The notes beneath the pieces are model-generated. The model was not told the DNA's origin, searched no databases, and saw only the letters and a program-made list of their open reading frames with translations. The position numbers and the translations under genes are program-made. From positions 1 to 64,000 of the IMG/VR virus record IMGVR_UViG_3300028920_000055: a DNA stretch of 64,000 nucleotides, one strand, 5' to 3'. The stretch's first letter is position 1. Every line of letters begins with the position of its first letter. This stretch comes from a virus. Of this stretch, positions 21,653 to 29,702 are shown piece by piece.

Positions 21653-21867
21653 TGGAAAGATTTGTGGAATCAAAAGCTAAGACCAATAAGTTGTGGTGTT
21701 CCGATTGTGGCAAAGATATAAAAAAAGGAGAAGATGTAATTTTTAAATTGGACTCTGATGAAAAAATGTTAGAAGTATTTTGCTGTAATTGCCTACATCG
21801 TTACATGATAGATGTAATTCACAGCGAAGAACATCCCTTTTCGTCAGAAGCACTTGGACAAGAATAA
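21649..21867 (+). CDS. small zinc-binding protein
   Basis: 72 residues. CSDCGKDIKKGEDVIF and VFCCNCLHRYM provide four cysteines for one zinc site in the style of PARP/LIM-like or treble-clef knuckles. Acidic C-terminus. Function unknown. Confidence 0.6.
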   Translation: MMERFVESKAKTNKLWCSDCGKDIKKGEDVIFKLDSDEKMLEVFCCNCLHRYMIDVIHSEEHPFSSEALGQE

Positions 21868-21883
21868 GAATAGGAGCTAATCA

Positions 21884-22474
21884 ATGAAGTATCTCATCTG
21901 TGGTCACATGCGGAGTGGAACCAAGTATTGTAGCCGGTTGGCTCTTAATCTTGGTGTTGGAATCCTTCATGAAAAAGAGGGAAAGCAGGGAATGTCTTTT
22001 TGGGAGCATGTTGTTTGCCCAAAAAACTGGGCAGTATTAATACACATCGTTAGAAATCCAATAGATGTCATTTCTTCTTCTTATACTTGTATGCCTCGAT
22101 CTTGGAAATATATGAGTGAACATATAGGTATCGACCTCATGTCTTTTCCTATGCCTATAAGGGCAATGATTACTTGGGTGTGGTGGAATCGGGTAATAAG
22201 GAATAATTATCCTTCATTGACCTGTCGGGTTGAGGATTTGACATCTCATACTAAATCATTTGATGATTTCTGCAAATGGCTTAATGTGAGTCCAGATTCC
22301 GATTGGAATAAATTTCCTCCAAGCGATTGGAATACCTGCAAACATCGTAATCGTCCCACCTCTAAAGGCACAATGCCTTACAGAACCGTAACTAAGGGGG
22401 ATTTAATGAAAGCTGATATTCAGCAATATGAGAAGGTTGCAATTGAAGCGGAAAAATATGGGTACGTATTATGA
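21884..22474 (+). CDS. sulfotransferase-family protein
   Basis: 196 residues; ATG behind AGGAGC. The PAPS-dependent sulfotransferase pattern is visible: MKYLICGHMRSGTKYCSRL gives the 5'-phosphosulfate loop (RSGTK near 10-14) and VLIHIVRNPIDVISSSY gives the 3'-phosphate-binding strand and Ser. Short for the family (usually 250-350), so probably a minimal enzyme. Predicted to move sulfate from PAPS to a sugar or other acceptor. With the glycosyltransferases elsewhere in the window, sulfated glycan decoration of virion or cell surface is the simplest idea. Acceptor unknown. Confidence 0.7.
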   Translation: MKYLICGHMRSGTKYCSRLALNLGVGILHEKEGKQGMSFWEHVVCPKNWAVLIHIVRNPIDVISSSYTCMPRSWKYMSEHIGIDLMSFPMPIRAMITWVWWNRVIRNNYPSLTCRVEDLTSHTKSFDDFCKWLNVSPDSDWNKFPPSDWNTCKHRNRPTSKGTMPYRTVTKGDLMKADIQQYEKVAIEAEKYGYVL

Positions 22475-22869
22475 ATATTAATGAATTGAACGAAAAGGTG
22501 ATGAAGGAATTAACCAACTTGGATGTTGACGTTACGAAAGTCAACGAAGAAGAAAAAGAGTTGTATTATCTTTTCAAAGCTATTCTTAGTAATCAATTCG
22601 AATTTAAAACAACAGAAGATTGTAAAGATATGTGGTATCGATCTTCTGTTATTGAAGGTTCAATGACTGAGGCAACCGCATTTGCTGTATTAAAATATTA
22701 TGCTTATTTATCCAGGAAAGGTTATAATCCATTGATTCAAATTGTAGCCAGCTTTCTGGCTTTGATGGCTGGAGAGGGTAAAGTTATTAACTTAGCGGAG
22801 GAAAAGAAAAATGAAGGATTGGGTTCTGAACACAAAAGCGATACAAGGCCAACGATACGAAAAAGGTGA
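22471..22869 (+). CDS. hypothetical helical protein
   Basis: 132 residues, ATGA overlap with the sulfotransferase. All-helical pattern with ATAFAVLKYYAYLSRKGYNP and LIQIVASFLALMAGEGKVI; the C-terminus is basic. The last 59 bases are shared with the next gene in another frame. Unrecognised. Confidence 0.55.
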   Translation: MNINELNEKVMKELTNLDVDVTKVNEEEKELYYLFKAILSNQFEFKTTEDCKDMWYRSSVIEGSMTEATAFAVLKYYAYLSRKGYNPLIQIVASFLALMAGEGKVINLAEEKKNEGLGSEHKSDTRPTIRKR

Positions 22870-23143
22870 TGTCTTTCAAATCGTTAGAACAACAGAAGAT
22901 GGTGAAAGACAAGGGTGGCTTGGCTCATTCGTAATGGCCACCGAAATCAAGGATTTCGGGATCATAGGCTTTGTACACCACATTGAAAGCCATGAGGAAT
23001 CTTCTGCTGCTCCAACGAGACTGGAATGGCGCAACATCGCTTACGTTGGAAAAGCTCGTCTCATTCCAAAATTAGAATTGGAGGCTTATGATGAACAACC
23101 TGATAGAACCAGCGATGGCGGAGTCGATCAAGTCAAGAATTGA
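22811..23143 (+). CDS. hypothetical protein
   Basis: 110 residues; ATG behind GGAGGAAAAG, overlapping the previous gene by 59 bases and the next by 56. Beta-rich with GDVFQIVRTTEDGERQGWLG and FGIIGFVHHIESHEE, and an acidic C-terminus. The clear ribosome site supports the overlap being real. Confidence 0.55.
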   Translation: MKDWVLNTKAIQGQRYEKGDVFQIVRTTEDGERQGWLGSFVMATEIKDFGIIGFVHHIESHEESSAAPTRLEWRNIAYVGKARLIPKLELEAYDEQPDRTSDGGVDQVKN

Positions 23144-23393
23144 TGCTTGGGAAGACAGCATGAAGGAGAAGTTAAAAGGTCATACTCCATTTCCAGCCAA
23201 TTGGACTTATTATCGGCGTGCCCAGCATATGCTCGATTGTTATGTTCAGCTCCGTGATCAAATGGAGAAAAAGGCAGCATCAAAAAAAAGCAATGATCCA
23301 ACAAGAATTGGAGATTTAAGTTATAACACAGTTAATAATCTGATTGCAGTAATACAACGTTGGCTACCAACATTGAAGGAAGCGGGTGTATAA
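23088..23393 (+). CDS. hypothetical helical protein
   Basis: 101 residues; ATG behind GGAGGC. Helical with YRRAQHMLDCYVQLRDQMEK and a C-terminal VNNLIAVIQRWLPTLKEAG. Stop overlaps the following start (TAATG). Unknown. Confidence 0.55.
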   Translation: MMNNLIEPAMAESIKSRIDAWEDSMKEKLKGHTPFPANWTYYRRAQHMLDCYVQLRDQMEKKAASKKSNDPTRIGDLSYNTVNNLIAVIQRWLPTLKEAGV

Positions 23394-23812
23394 TGAATGC
23401 TTTGGGTATATTACAAGCAGCCAAAGAAAGGGGATTGTCAACATACGCTATTGAAAGGATAACAGGCATTCATCATAATACTATACAGAGGTATCTGCGT
23501 GGCAGTAAAATGATTTCTAAAAATATGTTGAAAATTGAGGATAGAAAGGATATTTTACTTGGGACATCCCCTAAAGATCATTATTCGCCTATCAACATAT
23601 TGTTACGTAAAAACAATAGGCTTTTAGAAATCCCAACACTTGAGAGTATTTGTTCAGAATGTATGCACTTTGTATTGGCCGCCTTTGAAGATGATATTGA
23701 GAATGGAGATAGGTGGTGGGAGGATGCAATATTGAATGTTAGAAAAGATGATACTCTAATACGTAAGTTACAGAAGCTGGTAATAAAATGGGGATTGAAA
23801 CATGAGTATTGA
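23393..23812 (+). CDS. helix-turn-helix protein
   Basis: 139 residues from ATG 23393. The N-terminus ILQAAKERGLSTYAIERITG, followed by HHNTIQRYLRGSKM, is a convincing DNA-binding helix-turn-helix of the phage regulator type. The C-terminal 80 residues are helical and acidic, possibly for oligomerisation. A longer reading from 23360 overlaps the upstream gene and lacks a ribosome site. Candidate regulator of this gene run. Confidence 0.65.
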   Translation: MNALGILQAAKERGLSTYAIERITGIHHNTIQRYLRGSKMISKNMLKIEDRKDILLGTSPKDHYSPINILLRKNNRLLEIPTLESICSECMHFVLAAFEDDIENGDRWWEDAILNVRKDDTLIRKLQKLVIKWGLKHEY

Positions 23813-24020
23813 AAAGTATTTTTGGGATGTTCGCCATCGAGTAGAAGGCTGGTTGCAGGATGGCGCAACGAGAGATGTTGTTTTTGATTATCTTGGTGAT
23901 CTTTGTAAAAGGGAATTGGGAAAAGATGAATTGACTGATCAAGAGAGAATCGAGCTGTTTCAATACGGAATAAATGTTTATAGAAAAATAACAGGCGATA
24001 CAGGTGATACAGATGAGTAA
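23802..24020 (+). CDS. hypothetical small protein
   Basis: 72 residues, ATG 11 bases before the previous stop. Helical, with EKYFWDVRHRVEGWLQDGAT and an acidic, Thr/Asp-rich C-terminus. Unrecognised. Confidence 0.55.
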   Translation: MSIEKYFWDVRHRVEGWLQDGATRDVVFDYLGDLCKRELGKDELTDQERIELFQYGINVYRKITGDTGDTDE

Positions 24021-24696
24021 ACCAATCGGAAAATATGGAACATTGGATGAGGATGATGAAATGAATAAATCTATTGAAAAACGAAAGAGAAAAGCTCGTG
24101 ATGCCAAGGAATTGCTTGCTAAAGCAAAGCCTACATCCGTAAGACAAGCAGATTTTGAACTCGATGATGAAAAGAGGCGAGAGGCACAAGCAAGAGCAAA
24201 GCGTCAAAAGCGCAGAGACTATAATCAAGCGGAACGCAAATGGAGAAGATTTACTATTGTATCTTTATTTGTAGCTCCACTTGCTATTAGTGCCGTGAGC
24301 ATTATACACATGTTCGATTGGTTTCTTATCGGAAACAATCAATATTTGTCGTATGCTTTAGGCGTAGCATATGAATGGCTTATTATAGCGGCACTTATAT
24401 CTTTGAGACATTTCGGAGTGTTGTCATTCTTTACAAGAATGTTTACTTGGATATTAATCATATTATTGATTTTTCTCCAGGTGGCCGGTAATGTATATTC
24501 TGTTTATCTTAGAATTACAACAAAGCAAGAGATTGTAACTGTAGTATCTGAATTTATTGGAATGGAAGCTGGAATGGAAGTAATTAGATTGCTCTCTTTT
24601 GCTATCGGAGCTATATTGCCTCTTACCAGCTTGGTTTTTATGAAGATACTTGCTAACTATTGGGTTAAGACTCATGGACGGTGGCGCGATGAATAA
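24013..24696 (+). CDS. four-helix membrane protein with basic cytoplasmic tail
   Basis: 227 residues from ATG 24013 (8-base overlap with the previous gene). The first 78 residues are strongly charged and basic (RKRKARDAKELLAKAKP). Four membrane segments follow: FTIVSLFVAPLAISAVSII, LSYALGVAYEWLIIAALISL, WILIILLIFLQVAGNVYSVY, and IRLLSFAIGAILPLTSLVFM. The topology suits a host-membrane protein such as a superinfection or holin-like factor, but no family is recognised. Confidence 0.6.
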   Translation: MSKPIGKYGTLDEDDEMNKSIEKRKRKARDAKELLAKAKPTSVRQADFELDDEKRREAQARAKRQKRRDYNQAERKWRRFTIVSLFVAPLAISAVSIIHMFDWFLIGNNQYLSYALGVAYEWLIIAALISLRHFGVLSFFTRMFTWILIILLIFLQVAGNVYSVYLRITTKQEIVTVVSEFIGMEAGMEVIRLLSFAIGAILPLTSLVFMKILANYWVKTHGRWRDE

Positions 24697-24731
24697 TCGT
24701 ATAACTTTATACGTTAATCGAAAAATTTTCC

Positions 24732-24760
24732 TTTACTTTTTGAAAAAAGTTTATTATATT
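24732..24760 (+). promoter_or_regulatory. promoter for the structured RNA and downstream genes
   Basis: TTTACT (24732-24737), 17-bp spacer, TATATT (24755-24760) within the extended element TTTATTATATT shared with 14537, 15351 and 55053. Predicted start near 24767. Confidence 0.7.
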
Positions 24761-24789
24761 TATAACGGTTTCCATTTCTTTCCCCTTAA

Positions 24790-24870
24790 AAAGGGCCAAC
24801 ACTCTAAAATAACGGTCGGTGTGCTCAGGCAAGCACCCAGGGCGTAAAAAGGTGTGAGTGTTGGCCCTTT
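24790..24870 (+). ncRNA. structured RNA / 5' UTR element
   Basis: A perfect 15-bp stem, AAAGGGCCAACACTC (24790-24804) with GAGTGTTGGCCCTTT (24856-24870), encloses about 51 bases. The loop contains its own hairpin GTGCT/AGCAC and G-rich segments. It begins about 23 bases after the predicted start of transcription and ends 33 bases before the next ATG, masking no ribosome site. Could be a small phage RNA, a riboswitch-like leader or a transcription attenuator. Not matched to a known class by eye. Confidence 0.6.
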
Positions 24871-24903
24871 CCCTTTATAACAAAAGCAGGAGGATAAAAC
24901 ACA

Positions 24904-25182
24904 ATGAAAAGTGTTAAAAAGTCCAAGAAAGGTGTAAGAAAGTCTCGAAAAGTGTCTAAAAGTGTAGAAGAACCAAAAGTTGATCAGGTAAAGTTCAAAG
25001 TTGTTATGCTTATGGACAACGGAGACATCGAGACCAAGAGTTTTACCAATGTTGCTGAATTACTTTCTTTCGTTTCTGCCCTTAATGTCGGGGTGGAAAT
25101 TCCATCCAAATGGCTCACTGTTATTTTCCCACCCGGTGACAGCTTACTTAATAAAATCAGGAGAAAATTATGGTTACTATAG
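24904..25182 (+). CDS. small basic-tailed protein
   Basis: 92 residues; ATG after AGGAGGATAAAACACA. Basic N-terminus of repeated VKKSKKGVRKSRKVSKS, then a small domain (FKVVMLMDNGDIETKSFTNV, FVSALNVGVEIPSKWLTV). First gene after the structured RNA, so perhaps controlled by it. Unknown function. Confidence 0.6.
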   Translation: MKSVKKSKKGVRKSRKVSKSVEEPKVDQVKFKVVMLMDNGDIETKSFTNVAELLSFVSALNVGVEIPSKWLTVIFPPGDSLLNKIRRKLWLL

Positions 25183-25457
25183 TGTTTGACGATGATTTCC
25201 GACCAGGCATCATTGAAGAGGTTGGAAAAGAGAACATTCGTACCGGTCATTTGCGCCCAGAGGTTGAGGCCAACTTATCTGGCCCACAAACTCCGGTGGT
25301 TTGGATTACGAATGAGGGCAATTGGAGGGCTATTTATGTGGAGCCTCATTCTTTGGCTTCTGAAACATTTCCTTTATCTGAGAGACCAATAACAGAGTTA
25401 AATAGTCTGATCCATGGATACGCTCTCAATTATCATTGGAGGAAACATGTCGGATAA
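25170..25457 (+). CDS. hypothetical protein
   Basis: 95 residues; ATG behind AGGAGA. An N-terminal strand and acidic turn (VTIVFDDDFRPGIIEEVG), a Pro/Gly-rich middle and an aromatic C-terminus. Overlaps the previous gene by 13 bases and the next by 11. Not recognised. Confidence 0.55.
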   Translation: MVTIVFDDDFRPGIIEEVGKENIRTGHLRPEVEANLSGPQTPVVWITNEGNWRAIYVEPHSLASETFPLSERPITELNSLIHGYALNYHWRKHVG

Positions 25458-25893
25458 GTGTAGCTTTAAACAGATGGTGACTGAACAATTGGATAAGTGG
25501 TCTTTATTCCATTTATGGGTGCCACTTTTGCTATTTACCGTATTGACTCAAATTAATGTTTCTTTTTTTCTTTCCGCTTTGATAACTTGCACTATCTCAT
25601 TTATGTGGGAGTTGATGGATGATGCTTGGAGATATGAAAGTTATCTTTTCCCGCCTTTTGTTGAGAGTATTTTTGGAAGATGGGCTTTTGATAAAAGAGG
25701 GTTCAGCATAGTGGATTATTGGCTCGCTTTTGTACCACTCACCCTTATGTTGGCGGGACATTGGGTATTTACTTCTCCATTTACCATATTTGTAGAATTA
25801 ATATGGTGGCTTGTTTTTTCACTTCTTAGTAATTTTTTCGGTATTCGATTGTACAGGGAAGGAGATTGGGAATACAACTGTTTCGGAGACTGA
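25447..25893 (+). CDS. membrane protein with several helices
   Basis: 148 residues from ATG 25447 behind GGAGG. Membrane segments: FHLWVPLLLFTVLTQINVSF, LSALITCTISFMWELM, VDYWLAFVPLTLMLAGHWVF and IFVELIWWLVFSLLSNFFG. Rich in Trp and Phe. No family recognised; probably an inner-membrane accessory protein. Confidence 0.6.
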   Translation: MSDKCSFKQMVTEQLDKWSLFHLWVPLLLFTVLTQINVSFFLSALITCTISFMWELMDDAWRYESYLFPPFVESIFGRWAFDKRGFSIVDYWLAFVPLTLMLAGHWVFTSPFTIFVELIWWLVFSLLSNFFGIRLYREGDWEYNCFGD

Positions 25894-25894
25894 T

Positions 25895-26116
25895 ATGGGC
25901 ATGAAGAACAATAGAAAGATGTATAATAGGCGTCCAAGACCGCCTAACATCCCGGAAGATTTTCTTCATTGTTCTAAATGTAAAACATGGAAGCACGAAA
26001 AAGAATTTCGAAAGTCAAAAGTAAACAAAGCCAACAGATATAGATCATATATCTGCTTGGAGTGTGAGAAGCTCAAGAGTAAATTGTACAGCAGCGGTAG
26101 AAACTATGTATGGTAG
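25895..26116 (+). CDS. zinc-finger protein of phage CxxC-CxxC type
   Basis: 73 residues from ATG 25895. HCSKCKTWKHEKEFRKS, a basic linker and YICLECEKLK form the two-CxxC pattern common in small phage zinc proteins, often near HNH nucleases, though none is adjacent here. Highly basic, so nucleic-acid binding is likely. Confidence 0.7.
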   Translation: MGMKNNRKMYNRRPRPPNIPEDFLHCSKCKTWKHEKEFRKSKVNKANRYRSYICLECEKLKSKLYSSGRNYVW

Positions 26117-26124
26117 GAGGAACA

Positions 26125-26529
26125 ATGCCACACAAAACAGTTGACCAGATGGACAGCAGACTCAGAGAAAGTCGAGTTTGTTTCGGATGCGGGCATCACT
26201 TTAAGGAAGGTGAGCAGGAATGGGCAGCGGAGGATGTAGGAAAGTTGTGTACAGATTGTATCATTGCTCTACTTGTAGAGGTTAATTGCGCTACAAGTAA
26301 AATACTTTCCCACTTAAATGTTCGCATGCACAATGATTCTTTCATCAAGGATTCCATAGCGGATAAGAACAAAGGCTCCGCTATGGATCTGAAAGACATC
26401 ATCAATGTTCTTGTAAGCGCAAGAAACAGCTCAATGACGTTGATCCAGAACGTTTCGTTTCAAGCGGGACTAAAAAGATCCAACATCAAAGGGCCGGAAA
26501 TCCCCGAAGTATCAGAAGAAGATGAATGA
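26125..26529 (+). CDS. zinc-knuckle protein with helical tail
   Basis: 134 residues from ATG 26125 behind AGGAGG. CFGCGHHFKEGEQEWAAED and LCTDCIIALL give a zinc site at about 13-45, followed by a helical region and acidic C-terminus. Function unknown. Confidence 0.6.
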   Translation: MPHKTVDQMDSRLRESRVCFGCGHHFKEGEQEWAAEDVGKLCTDCIIALLVEVNCATSKILSHLNVRMHNDSFIKDSIADKNKGSAMDLKDIINVLVSARNSSMTLIQNVSFQAGLKRSNIKGPEIPEVSEEDE

Positions 26530-26539
26530 GAGGTGAGAA

Positions 26540-27292
26540 ATGGGATGGCCAAGTGCTCCAGTTATAGACAAGAAAGATGTTGTAAAGAAGATGAAACTGC
26601 AGTTTGGACAAAGTAGTATCGATGTGTGTATTAACACTTACAATCGGTTTCCTTATCTTCAAAAATGCATCTGGTCTATTCTGGCGTCAACGACCATCCC
26701 ATTTCGTATCTTTGTGTATGATGATCAATCTACTGATGGTACAGTTGATTGGATTAAAGAAATGATAGGAAGGGGATTAATACACAAACTTATACAAAAA
26801 CCAATAAAGTTAGGTAGCGCCAACAGTCTTAATGAAGTTATTAATTCTTCAAATACACCGTGGTTCGCTTTTGCCAATGACGATATGTGGTTTCATCGTT
26901 GGTGGGATTTACTTTCTATTCAACTTGCTATGAAACATTCCGATTGCGGAATGATTAGTTTATACAATTATACAGCTTTAAAAATTGGAAAAAATTCTAA
27001 ACAGGTAAATGGTCATTTGAAAGTGGGATCAACTGGACTCGGTGCAGCCTTATGTTACCGACCGTCTTTTAAAAAAGCGGGCGGATTCAAATTGAGAACC
27101 AATAAAAAGATGGGATTTTTTGCCAATAAATTTTGTAATACTTTTTCAAGAATAAATGGAAAGCGTAACGGTATATATCATCATATTCCTTATCTTGTTA
27201 CAAATATGGATTTACCAAAATGTAATCTTAATGAAAGAGATTATTGTACGAAAACGGGTTATATCGAATATAGAAAAAGGGAGAAGTTATGA
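26540..27292 (+). CDS. family-2-like GT-A glycosyltransferase
   Basis: 250 residues; ATG behind GAGGTGAG. SSIDVCINTYNRFPYLQKCI (nucleotide-binding N-terminus), IFVYDDQSTDGTVDWIKEMI, and WFAFANDDMWFHRWWD (D-D-x-x-W, metal-binding DxD region) mark a GT2-type enzyme. It resembles the cassette enzymes at 47716 and 49426. Transfers a sugar from a nucleotide donor; acceptor unknown. Lies outside the main cassette among small accessory genes. Confidence 0.8.
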   Translation: MGWPSAPVIDKKDVVKKMKLQFGQSSIDVCINTYNRFPYLQKCIWSILASTTIPFRIFVYDDQSTDGTVDWIKEMIGRGLIHKLIQKPIKLGSANSLNEVINSSNTPWFAFANDDMWFHRWWDLLSIQLAMKHSDCGMISLYNYTALKIGKNSKQVNGHLKVGSTGLGAALCYRPSFKKAGGFKLRTNKKMGFFANKFCNTFSRINGKRNGIYHHIPYLVTNMDLPKCNLNERDYCTKTGYIEYRKREKL

Positions 27293-27726
27293 AATGGTGG
27301 ATGAAGCCTCAAATAAGGATTTGGGGAAGGCATTTCAATGATCCTGATGAGTTAGTAAAAAAAGAAGTTGTAATATTTAAGAATGTAAGGGGATTTTATG
27401 TTCCATTCCAACCGTGGCCACAATCATTTTTTATTACAAGAGATTTAACAGAATATGACATGATGGAATTGAGACCGTTGACATTAACATCCTTTTTCAT
27501 ACACGTATTTAGAAATTTTGTAACAATGAATATAAATCGAATAAAATTGTTATTATATTATATGGGGTTTATGCATATTCAACACTTAGGGTGTAGAGAT
27601 TGGGAGTGGAGATGGAAATTTTGGATAGAATTGAAAGAGAGGAAAAGATCGAATAAAGTGTATGATGCTTATAATAATTTGATGAGAGTGTTTAAGGAAG
27701 AAAAACAAAAAAGGAGTAAACAGTAA
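27289..27726 (+). CDS. hypothetical aromatic-rich protein
   Basis: 145 residues, ATGA overlap with the glycosyltransferase. Rich in Trp, Phe and Arg; segments FIHVFRNFVTMNINRIKLLL and YYMGFMHIQHLGCRDWEWRW are amphipathic. Its coupling suggests it works with the preceding enzyme, but no family is recognised. Confidence 0.55.
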   Translation: MKWWMKPQIRIWGRHFNDPDELVKKEVVIFKNVRGFYVPFQPWPQSFFITRDLTEYDMMELRPLTLTSFFIHVFRNFVTMNINRIKLLLYYMGFMHIQHLGCRDWEWRWKFWIELKERKRSNKVYDAYNNLMRVFKEEKQKRSKQ

Positions 27727-28076
27727 TGAAGAAATCAGAATCTCTTGAGTATTTGCTTGAGTGTAGCAACATCGAGCTAAATTATTTGCTCAAGAAAAAG
27801 GGCTTGTACGGAGATGGCTTTAATTATCTTACTAAGATTCAAAAAGTTGTTCTTTTGTACAAGAATGACATGGATGATCCTGAAGTAAGAATTATTGTGA
27901 AGAAGTTGAAGAGAAAGTTGAGTACTTTTCGTGAAACACAAGTAAATGCTTTGCGCAAAGCGGCGCACGATAAAAAAATGTTGGCTAAAAAAATGAGGGA
28001 GAAATACGGCAATGGGGAAAAGAAAAGTCAAAAGAGTTCCAAGAAAAGAGTCAGAAAGACTACAGGAGATGATTGA
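27726..28076 (+). CDS. basic helical protein
   Basis: 116 residues, TAATG overlap with the previous stop. Helical, with a very basic second half (LKRKLSTFRETQVNALRKAA, then Lys-rich end KSSKKRVRKTTGDD). Possibly nucleic-acid binding. Overlaps the next gene by 65 bases. Confidence 0.55.
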   Translation: MKKSESLEYLLECSNIELNYLLKKKGLYGDGFNYLTKIQKVVLLYKNDMDDPEVRIIVKKLKRKLSTFRETQVNALRKAAHDKKMLAKKMREKYGNGEKKSQKSSKKRVRKTTGDD

Positions 28077-28221
28077 CACAATTGTGAAATATCATCAGTT
28101 GGTCTTGGAAGAGGATGAATTGGAATTCGTGGATCGAATGAATAACATCGATTGTATCGGTGTTACTAAAAAACAAGCTAAAAAGATTCAAACAATTTAT
28201 GACCATTGTGTTGTCTATTAA
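28012..28221 (+). CDS. small helical protein
   Basis: 69 residues; ATG behind GGGAGAAATACGGCA. Basic start then QEMIDTIVKYHQLVLEEDEL and a C-terminal helix TKKQAKKIQTIYDHC. Overlap with the previous gene is large, but the 3' half is unique and reads well. Unrecognised. Confidence 0.5.
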   Translation: MGKRKVKRVPRKESERLQEMIDTIVKYHQLVLEEDELEFVDRMNNIDCIGVTKKQAKKIQTIYDHCVVY

Positions 28222-28245
28222 ACACCTCTAAATAGGAACGCAGAA

Positions 28246-28275
28246 TTGTTTTTTTATTTTAAAATTCCATAATTT
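28246..28275 (+). promoter_or_regulatory. possible promoter for the packaging genes
   Basis: TTGTTT (28246-28251), about 16 bases of T/A, then CATAAT/ATAATT near 28268-28274, in a 84-base gap before the terminase-like gene. Weaker match than the early promoters. Confidence 0.4.
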
Positions 28276-28305
28276 TTAGTACTTTTACTTATAAAAGGTG
28301 GAGTT

Positions 28306-29256
28306 ATGAATCGAAATCCATTGGATTTACCCTTAAAAGCAGCGGATTCAAGATGCAACGCAAGAACACCAACCGGATATTGCAAGAACAAGGCCGGATT
28401 TAATACTACGCATCCAGGAGAAGGTCGCTGTTATTTGCACGGCGGGTTAAGTCCAACTACTGGACAAGACAATGACGCTCTTAAAGAGGCCATCTATAGT
28501 AAGTTTTTACCAACCACACTTGCTATAGAATTAACCGAAGTAAAGCAAGATCCAACTTTTACAACTCTTTTTGAAGAGTTGGCTTTGTTGAAGATAGTGT
28601 TACAAGGTTTCCTGTTTAAGTTACCTGCTGATATTGCTGCATCTTGGGGCAGAAGAGTCTGCCCAATATGTGGCGAAAAGATGAAGAAACAAAAAGGTTG
28701 GAAAGTTTTATTGCCCAGGAATTGGAGAGGTGAACAAGAAAGATTTAAACAACTTCTTAGCACTATTGAAGCGATTGGTAAAACTTTTGAAAGAATATCT
28801 AAACATGAAGAGAGGCAAAGAAGATTTGTAACAATATCCGAAATAGAATCGATTATGACTCGTTGGGGTCAGATTCTTATGGATGTTCTTGGAGACGATC
28901 CAAGAATCAGCATTATCCAACAAAAAATACTAAATGAGGGCTTTACAAGAAGGCCTGGTACACAGGATACAGAAAAATTAAAATTGATTAGAGAGTTCCA
29001 ACGAAGAGTGGAAAATCAAAGACACATTGTAAATAATAAAAGAAGTTTGGGTGATGCTATAAAACGAGTTATTCCAGAATATTTTGAAGATGTGGAGGAT
29101 GTTACAGAGGAAGAAGATGAGCCTGATAGAAAGACAACTCATACCCGTGTCAGTAAACAGAAAAGCCATTCCAGAGATGGTAAGGCAAGAAGGCGGGTCA
29201 AGAGCAAGCGAAAGAATGGAGCAAATAGCAATGATGACGCACTTTCAAGCTCTTGA
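28306..29256 (+). CDS. candidate terminase small subunit, HGG-motif protein
   Basis: 316 residues; ATG behind GGTGGAG. The N-terminus RCNARTPTGYCKNKAGFNTT, then GRCYLHGG, is a cysteine/His motif I associate with phage terminase-small-type and related DNA-binding proteins. A second CPICGEKMKK pair lies near 124. The central part is helical and charged and the C-terminus is a basic low-complexity tail. First gene of the packaging and head region, with the large subunit 8 kb downstream. The role is inferred from motif and position. Confidence 0.55.
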   Translation: MNRNPLDLPLKAADSRCNARTPTGYCKNKAGFNTTHPGEGRCYLHGGLSPTTGQDNDALKEAIYSKFLPTTLAIELTEVKQDPTFTTLFEELALLKIVLQGFLFKLPADIAASWGRRVCPICGEKMKKQKGWKVLLPRNWRGEQERFKQLLSTIEAIGKTFERISKHEERQRRFVTISEIESIMTRWGQILMDVLGDDPRISIIQQKILNEGFTRRPGTQDTEKLKLIREFQRRVENQRHIVNNKRSLGDAIKRVIPEYFEDVEDVTEEEDEPDRKTTHTRVSKQKSHSRDGKARRRVKSKRKNGANSNDDALSSS

Positions 29257-29608
29257 GGATGAAAAGCGTAAAAAGGAATTGGAGGAGCAAGCGGTTGAAA
29301 TAATCAAAGCCGCCTCTATTAAATCCAAATCCAATTTTTGTCCCCTCTGTAAAGGTGAAAATGTCATAAATGAAGTAATCACTCCTGTAGGTGTGCTTGA
29401 TTATTACGAAGTCAAACATATTTGTCTTGATTGCAAAAAGGGTTGGAAGGCATTGGTTGCGATAAATCTTGTTTATGATGAATACATCGAGGTACAAAGA
29501 GCCAATGGTATTCCACAAAGAATGTTGATAGAGCGTTTACTTACGGCTTTATTAAGAGAAGCGCGGAAAAAAATTCTAAAAAATTTAAAGTCGGAATTCG
29601 ACATTTAA
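29231..29608 (+). CDS. zinc-ribbon protein
   Basis: 125 residues from ATG 29231, nine bases after GGAG; in-frame starts as far up as 29084 would overlap the previous gene by up to 170 bases. A helical N-terminus is followed by FCPLCKGENVINEVI and HICLDCKKGW, a zinc ribbon, then a long amphipathic basic helix. Could help the preceding terminase-like protein. Unknown family. Confidence 0.55.
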   Translation: MMTHFQALEDEKRKKELEEQAVEIIKAASIKSKSNFCPLCKGENVINEVITPVGVLDYYEVKHICLDCKKGWKALVAINLVYDEYIEVQRANGIPQRMLIERLLTALLREARKKILKNLKSEFDI

Positions 29609-29702
29609 CTATGGATAATAAAACATTGAATGATTTCGAAAGATCCAAGATACCAATATGTTTGTAAAATAAATTTTCACACTTTAACAGGAGGAAAGGA
29701 AA

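Noticed and set aside
23581-24228. Minus-strand 215-residue open frame
   Set aside because: Lies entirely across three + strand genes with good starts; its product is Phe/Leu/Ser-rich as expected for a shadow frame.
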